DNA from: Bemisia tabaci
Lineage: Eukaryota; Arthropoda; Insecta; Hemiptera; Aleyrodidae
DNA: 64,000 nucleotides
Reading direction: 5' to 3'
Assembly (NCBI RefSeq): GCF_918797505.1
Contig: NC_092801.1
Location: forward strand, 10,664,001-10,728,000
Below are positions 57,901 to 64,000 of this stretch, piece by piece. The notes beneath the pieces are model-generated. The model had not been told where the DNA came from and made no database searches. It was given only the letters and a program-made list of their open reading frames with translations. The stretch's first letter is position 1. Every line of letters begins with the position of its first letter. The translations under genes and the position numbers were made by a program.

Positions 57901-60461
57901 AACATTGACTTGGTTGAGGCGTTATATTTTAGTCTGTATGTAAAATTATATTGACAATATCGAAATGAGCAAATTGAGAGAGAAGGAGGTGTTATAATGG
58001 TACCTCATTTTTTAAATGAAATGTTGCTTTCTTCTTTTGATTCATCTTTTCAAATTGCCTCCTTTGGTTTTATTCCTATCCTTCAAATTTTCATACTTTT
58101 TTTTATTTAAATAAAAATATTACTTCATTTTAAAAACATTTACATTTGTAAACCGTGGCAAATATTTATAAAACCTTTTCCAAGCGATGGCATCGACATT
58201 AATCTCAATGAGCCGCGGTTGTGTTGAAAGATACCATACAAAAATTAATAAAAGAGGGAAAAAACCAAGGAGCATGCAATCTTGGGTTTCAACCTATTTG
58301 TAAGTCGATCTTTTAGGGTCAAATACGTCCAAATTTGAGCGTTTGGTTACGCATACTCCACGCTACAGCACAGTAAAAGCACAAAGTATGTAAGAAAAAA
58401 TTAAATTGCTTTGGAAATCATTAAATTTGACACGGAACCACCTTAATATTTACAAAACATACGGTACATTTTCCTTTAAAACATTTTTTTCATCAATATA
58501 AATGAGAGTAATCCATGCGGACTAATGCAGAGTGTGCAAACATTTCAAAATCATGAGTTGAAAAACGCTGACTCAGCGAGTTTAAATATTAGAGCCAAAC
58601 AGAGCGAAACGGCGTGCTGCCAGCGCGACACGCGCACTGGCGCCTACAAACCTAACAGGTATACTTCACGCATTGCGCAATGCGTGAAGTATCCCTGTTA
58701 GGTTTGAAGGCGCCAATGCGCGTGTCGCGCTGATCGCTATCCTCGCCTGCCGCGCCGTGATGGCGGCACTTCAAGCAACTATTCCGCAACAGAAGTGTTG
58801 CACAGTATCTTACAAAATTGAAGGCGCTTAAACGTATCAAGAATGAAAGGCATCCTCTAAGAGTACGGAGCTTTCCTCGCAAAATAAATCAAGATACTAC
58901 GGCTCAAAAAAAGAGCGGTAGTCCAAAAACTCACCAAGTCCTAGCATCAGTATTTAATAACGTTTAGCATAGTTTTTGAATCACATTAGAGGAAAAAGGG
59001 ACTCGATTTAGGCAGAGACATTGTTAAGTATGCCGTCAAGAAGATTTTATTTTGAATCAAGAATAGAATCGCTGAGTGAAAACGGGTTTTTGCTTGATGT
59101 AAGTGACTTTTCTTTTTACATAAGCATCTTTTCTGCTTTGAACAAGCATTTGGTATTTTCTTTTTTGATTCAAAAGGAAAACTTCTCGGCGGTAAATTCG
59201 AGCATATTTCTGTTTGAATCAAGTCACTTTTCCCTCTATACAAGTCAAAAATCATGCTAAACGTTATTGAATACGGATACTAGGACTTAGTAAGTTATTC
59301 GACTACCGCTCTCTTTTTGTCGTCGTTACTCGATTTCATTTACGAGGGAACTTCGTGCTTTTGATAGATGCCATCATCATGATAACTATAACTAAATTCC
59401 TCACCAATAAATAAAGATATATGAGCAAAGTTAAACAGGGCCGACAAAATGTTAAATTCAATCCATCCAAAAATTTTGGAAATTTTAAGTCTATTTTGAC
59501 ACATTTTGAGACTTCCGTGACGGAATTCTCCATCAATTTTTGTAAGAAAATTACTTTTTTTTTTTACTTTCAGCATCATTAACTTTCGAATTGTTGCATT
59601 CAACACATTTAGAACATTTTTAGAATACTATTTCTATTTGAGCACATTTTGAGGCTTCCGAGATGAAAATTGCAGAGAATACTAACTGAATGAACACTGT
59701 GTTTTCATTCGAGACTCTACATTAAGGTAGATAATCGTCCTCAACAAACACGGAGAAAAAAAACTCGTGCGTGGGACCCGAAGTTCAGGTCATATGGATC
59801 TCTGAAGTTTTCAGATTGAGCATCTGAACACTTTAGGTCTAGCTGCCGAAGTTCGGATCACACATCTGAAACTTCAGCTCTTGCATCTGAAGTACTTCGG
59901 TTCTCACGTCCGAAGTACTTCGGTTCTCACATCCGAAGTACTTCGGTTCTCACATCTGAAGTACTTCAGATGTGAAAACTGAAGTTTCAGATGTATGATC
60001 CGAACTTCGGTAGCTAGACCTAAAGTGTTCAGATGCTCAATCTGAAAACTTCAGAGATCCATATGACCTGAACTTCGGGTCCCACGCACGAGTTTTTTTT
60101 CTCCGTGAAGGTTTTTCCCCACCATCCAGAATTTCTGGGGGGGGGGGGAGGGCAGATGATACTATTTGCAATTCTAGGAGGGCCAGGTCCCCCTGCCCCC
60201 CCCCCCCCCCCCCCTCCGTACGCTCATGCGTAGAAAGATGCTGTTTGGCCAGATCTCAATATTTTAAACTGACCGACAAGAATCAAGCATCGAAATGCGA
60301 TTCTGTGACCAGCGCAACTGATTCTATCCAGCGTGACCAGCGCATTCTATCTCTAAAACCGTTGACTTTTTGCGACTAGTTATACCCCTACTTACTTTTA
60401 TTCCAGGAGCAGCTGACGGCTCCAGTGTTCAATGTTTGCACGGGTTAGGATTATTTGATAT
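54948..60461. other. Intergenic repeat region upstream of the protease-like gene
   Basis: No convincing exon was found. Contents: a tgccgtgctaagg foldback (55330-55582), the 10-bp minisatellite, foldbacks at 56784-57337 and about 58899-59327, a GC hairpin element (58510-58800), the foldback at 59751-60105, and G/C homopolymer tracts (60139-60152, 60197-60214). Confidence 0.55.
56561..56680. repeat. 10-bp minisatellite (gacagcagtt)
   Basis: Twelve near-perfect copies of gacagcagtt follow each other directly, with variants near the end. Because the period is not a multiple of three it creates long open but meaningless frames. Confidence 0.9.
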
Positions 60462-60600
60462 GCGGGATGAGCAGCCACATTTACCAAAGACATTGAATAG
60501 AGTAGACCGTGCGCTGTGAAATGGAGCGGTGGCCACTTCTCTTTTATTCGCATGCCGCACCGACCGATGAGTGCGGGACACCGAAGCGGCACCGGTGAGG
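60462..60600 (+). pseudogene. Inverted relic of the knottin-like gene 3' end
   Basis: Plus-strand caaagacattgaatagagta and the following gaccgtgc match the last codons (QRH, stop) and the start of the 3' UTR of the gene at 62326. Weaker similarity continues for about 60 bases downstream. Upstream only one Cys remains, so this is a relic or a highly diverged paralog in opposite orientation. Confidence 0.5.
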
Positions 60601-61934
60601 TGAGTGAGCCCCAGCCGTCCCCAGCTCGCGGTAAACGAACAGTGCGCTTATACGAGGCTGGTACGGTTCGGCTCCGAAATCTTTAATTATTAATTGATTA
60701 TTGCGAATATTTTCGGCTGATCTGTTCTTTAATTATAATCAAATGTTTCTATGTGAAGATGTGTTTTAGTTTTCATGATTAAACACCACACAACTTTCAA
60801 TTTATGGTATGCTTACATGAGCAAATTCTTGATGAACCGGGCAAGAGACAAGAATGATTATGTTCCGATGATAATTTTTAAACTTTGACTACATTTAGCC
60901 TTAAGGAACTACTATTTTGGGTTCATTTGTTTTATTACCTATCTACACAGGAAACTAATACACGACATAACAACGGATCATGAACTAATGGCACATTTTG
61001 TTCTTCCTAAAATGAGCCAGAAATAGCAGTTCTTCATTGAAAATTGTAGTCAACTTAGTGTCTTCAATTTCAAAATAGTGTTGTTTCAGTTTGTGATATT
61101 TATTTGTGATAAATGTAATATTAAGTAAATGCCCTTAGCATTTTGCTGAAAACATAGCATAAGTGCTGTGTTTTTTTAATTTTATAGAGGAAAGTAAGGA
61201 CATGATAAAAACTCATTTCATAGAATCCACTGCACTGCAATGTGCAGAAAAATTGAGGCACTGGGTGCAAGAATGGCACTTCTAGGTTGCGGTGGTTCAA
61301 AATCTCTACTAATATTTCATCAGTGAAGGAAATTCATGGATTTCGTTGAAATTTCTACTGAGTTATTTTTCATGATTCTGCAATTTTCTGTGAAAAAATC
61401 CTTGAAATTTACCATTAGAAACTACTCTACTAAACAAATGTGAGCGACATAGATTCTGGATCATCGTTTAAAAGAAGTGCGTGCCCTTCTCGAGCGCAGC
61501 GACTTAATCACAGAGCCGCCTAAAAATGCAAAGGAACTAAGATCAATTACTTACCCACACTTTTTGAAAATAAACAGTATCCACGATCGCCAGTCATAAA
61601 CAAGTGACTGAAGTATTGATTTTGAAATTTTTGAGTAGATTAAATAACATTAAGTTGCGACTCGCAAATTAGTTTGATAATAATGCTTGAACATTATCCT
61701 TTTCAGTTGGAATAATCTTAAATCTCGGTATTTTGAAACTGCCGAAATCGTTGCCCCTCTTTTTCAGCTTTTCATCAAATCTTTCTCTTAGATCAAGATG
61801 GACAATAGCTTTAAGTAACTCTCTCGTAACTTTTATATGCCTTTTTATGTACAATACATAACGCTATTCCTCGTGTTTACCCTTGATTTATATGATTGAC
61901 CTCATTTTAAATCATTTTTGTACCTTTTACAAAA

Positions 61935-62056
61935 TTACTTCTTATCCTCGCCGTCATCTTTACGCAAGCTGCACGCATTATAAGAACATCCGTCTGATAC
62001 GCAGGTCACTTTCCTCATATTTTCAATTATGAAGCGTTTTTTCCAGTCAGTAATGA
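61935..62056 (-). CDS. Candidate terminal exon: alternative 3' exon of the knottin-like gene or end of an unseen gene
   Basis: A strong acceptor (cgtctctctacag) is followed by 40 codons in phase 1, encoding ITDWKKRFIIENMRKVTCV, DGCSYNACSLRKD and a TAA. Its phase fits a donor at 62415 inside the knottin-like frame. The spliced product would replace the last four cysteines with a Lys-rich segment carrying three cysteines. No other exon of a separate gene was found. This is unproven. Confidence 0.35.
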
Positions 62057-62325
62057 CTGTAGAGAGACGAAAATTGTTCAGAATAATAGTAAATTTCATG
62101 CTTTTAACATGTGGTCCTTATAAATTTTGCCGAAAAATGAAGTGGAAACGAGTAATTCGCGAAAATCCGAGCGCGCAACTAATTTTTCCAAGTACGCGCA
62201 ACGCCGGCTCATGCTGCGTGGGGCTCAGTCGCGAGCTCCCACCCCGCCCGCCCATTACGGAGTCCCGCCGAAGTTGCCTCGCTCAGCTGACACGGCGGAG
62301 ATAGGGAGTGCACGGTCTACTCTAT

Positions 62326-62535
62326 TCAATGTCTTTGACATTTACACGCTGGTCCGTCGCCTTGCTGATTGCACGAGCCAATTTGCGGTGAATTGCCGCC
62401 GCTGCAATTCTTACCATTGCACTTGTCTGAGTTTGTACAAGTTTGGCCTGTCGCTTTCATCGCACCGAAGACTTGAACGGAGCAGCAACTCAGGATGACG
62501 ATCCCCAGAAGCAACACCAATTTTTTTAAATTCAT
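62326..62535 (-). CDS. Small secreted knottin/defensin-like peptide (69 aa)
   Basis: The start MNLKKLVLLLGIVILSCC gives a clear signal peptide ending near VFG. The mature part, of about 45 residues, has six cysteines in the order C-x5-C-x4-C-x10-C-x8-C-x-C. The pattern suits a three-disulfide knottin or defensin-like fold, and antimicrobial knottins are known in whiteflies. The start is at 62535, since the frame upstream has no ATG. A TATA box and initiator lie about 70-100 bases upstream. A GTAAGA at 62414-62409 inside the frame could act as a splice donor. Antimicrobial function is inferred from the type only. Confidence 0.78.
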   Translation of the reverse strand: MNLKKLVLLLGIVILSCCSVQVFGAMKATGQTCTNSDKCNGKNCSGGNSPQIGSCNQQGDGPACKCQRH

Positions 62536-62600
62536 CGCGTCGAACACTGTCGCTCTGAACGCGGAAGACTGTTAGGACTTGCACTGTATACGGGTACGGA

Positions 62601-62636
62601 CACTGATGCGGTTATTACGCTCGGGCTAGTTTTATA
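62601..62636 (-). promoter_or_regulatory. Core promoter of the knottin-like gene
   Basis: On the minus strand TATAAAA (62636-62630) is followed at a spacing of about 32 bases by TCAGTG (62606-62601), matching the arthropod initiator TCAGT with the start at about 62604. This gives a 5' UTR of about 69 nt. Confidence 0.75.
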
Positions 62637-62639
62637 CCC

Positions 62640-64000
62640 GGATATTGAGCCGGAAATGGGAACTGTGACGGAAAAATATTAAGGAAAAAAGGGTAAAGTT
62701 TGTACAGGGCGATCCAGACTATCCGTCCCCTGAAAGGACGTATTTCTGCCAAACAGACCTATGTGGAGGTGAGAAATATGGGGTGTGCTCTAGAAAGCTG
62801 CATAAGAAGCAATGTAAAAGTGGGCGTGATTCCTTTTGAAGAATTGGAGAAGCGGGATTTTACATTCTATCAAACAGACCTATGTGGCAACTGAATGCGA
62901 GATTCATGAGCCGCGGGCATGGCAAGAGAGCGTTGTGGACAGAGCTCATGAGCATAGAGAAAAAAAGGAGGAGTTTGCATTTCGGGCGTCTTGGAATTTT
63001 TTGATGACTTGATGACGTAGGTGGGTACAGCGTGAAGGGGACGTCGCTGTACCCAGCTGTACCCACCTACGTCATCAAGTCATCAAAAACTTCCAAGATG
63101 CCCGAAATGCAAACACGTCCTTTTTTTTCTCTATGGCTCATGAGTTCCCCCCCCCCGCCCCCGCGCCCACCCTCGTTCGTTGCCGCTGACGTCACTGGCG
63201 CTTTTTTATTCTCATTCACTTTTACGGCCAGAGAACTAACGAGCACACCCCATATTTCTCACCTCCACATAGGTCTGTTCGGTAGAAATACGTCCAATTA
63301 AAGCTCAAAACTGGACATGGAACCATCGTTTTTGGAGCCTGCGGAATATTTTGACCCCCTCCCCCTCTCCCGCCTACCGTCCGCCTTAAAACCCTGTGCA
63401 ACTTGTTCAGTGTCCCGTCCGTTGGGTCTTCAGCTTAATCGTTTGAGCATTATGCATAAAACTTCGTGAGAACAACTATGAATAATGGTACCCTCGTCTA
63501 ATTTTAATGGGTCAGCGCGGTCACAGAATGTGCTCTAATGCTTTAGTCTTGCAGATCAACTAAAAATAATGAGATCTTCCCAAACGGCAACTTTCTACAT
63601 TGAATATTGATCGATATATCGCGCCTTGAAAACTCGATTTATGACGTCATCCACAGGTGGTACATACCACGTTATGCACACTGGAAAAAAAAAAACACAT
63701 TGGATCTAGAGTCCAGACTCTTGAAAACACTGACAAGAAAAAGGACTCTTGATTCAATCAGATTTAAGCTTAAATCAAAAGGAAATCCGCTCAAATTAAG
63801 AGGCTTGGTTCTTGATTTAAGCTTAGATCTGATTGAATCAAGGAGTATTTTTTCTTGTCGATGTTTTTAAGAGTCTGGACTCTAGATCCAATGTGTTTTT
63901 TTCCAGTGCACCACCGCGGTGGATGACGTCAAAATCCCAAATTTTCGAGGGACGATATCTCGGTTAATATTCAGCGTAGAGAGTTGCTGTTTTAACAGAT
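62640..64000. other. Region upstream of the knottin-like gene
   Basis: Mostly a long foldback of the ggacgtatttctg family (62738-63298) with inner arms around gtgggtacagc, then C-rich tracts and a complete cactggaaaaaa MITE (63679-63908). No gene was recognised. Confidence 0.55.

Noticed and set aside
61669..61854. A 61-codon minus-strand open frame (KVTRELLKAIVHLDLRERF)
   Set aside because: No ATG, no splice signals in suitable places and no family recognised.

Overview
This is eukaryotic, almost certainly insect, genomic DNA: short phase-matched exons with GT/AG junctions sit in long introns, and the AT-rich non-coding DNA is packed with foldback (palindromic) MITE-like elements and LINE fragments. 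A small secreted knottin-like peptide gene and the repeat landscape suggest a sap-feeding hemipteran. A whitefly such as Bemisia tabaci is my guess, not something the sequence proves. All four supported host loci are on the minus strand.

Region 1 (about 300-17,350 and 19,500-32,530) is a head-to-tail segmental duplication. Each unit holds one gene for a secreted regucalcin/SMP-30-like protein whose C-terminus carries a tail of more than 400 residues, with an acidic Asn/Asp linker followed by Cys/Gly/Ser repeats. I call them copy A (818 aa, coding exons 13,050 to 1,788) and copy B (811 aa, 30,883 to 21,228). Both have a tiny first coding exon that splits the signal peptide, five further coding exons with identical phases, and a predicted TATA box plus non-coding exon upstream. 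Copy B keeps the three expected SMP-30 metal ligands (E77, N226, D278). Copy A has D88 and N288 at two of these positions.

Region 2 (35,918-54,947) holds a nine-exon gene for a 484-aa papain-family (C1A) cysteine-protease-like protein. The model joins a signal peptide, a six-cysteine CS-alpha-beta (defensin-like) segment, an I29 propeptide, a basic Ser/Pro linker and a C1 domain. Active-site Cys and His are present, but the oxyanion Gln and the active-site Asn positions are Gly and Asp. One exon is partly duplicated in tandem (312 bp), and two 1.33-kb inverted repeats flank exons 2-5.

Region 3 (60,400-62,640) holds a 69-aa six-cysteine secreted peptide gene with a clear TATA/initiator promoter, a possible alternative terminal exon, and an inverted relic of its 3' end. 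The remaining sequence is intergenic or intronic repeats: TTAA-flanked foldbacks, TA-flanked elements, nested palindromes, a 10-bp minisatellite, and LINE 3' ends. No tRNA, rRNA or CRISPR array was seen.

The host genes share one theme: secreted, cysteine-rich proteins derived from ordinary enzyme or peptide folds by added Cys-rich segments and, in some copies, loss of catalytic residues. That would fit extracellular roles such as saliva, cuticle, eggshell or immunity, but this is inference.
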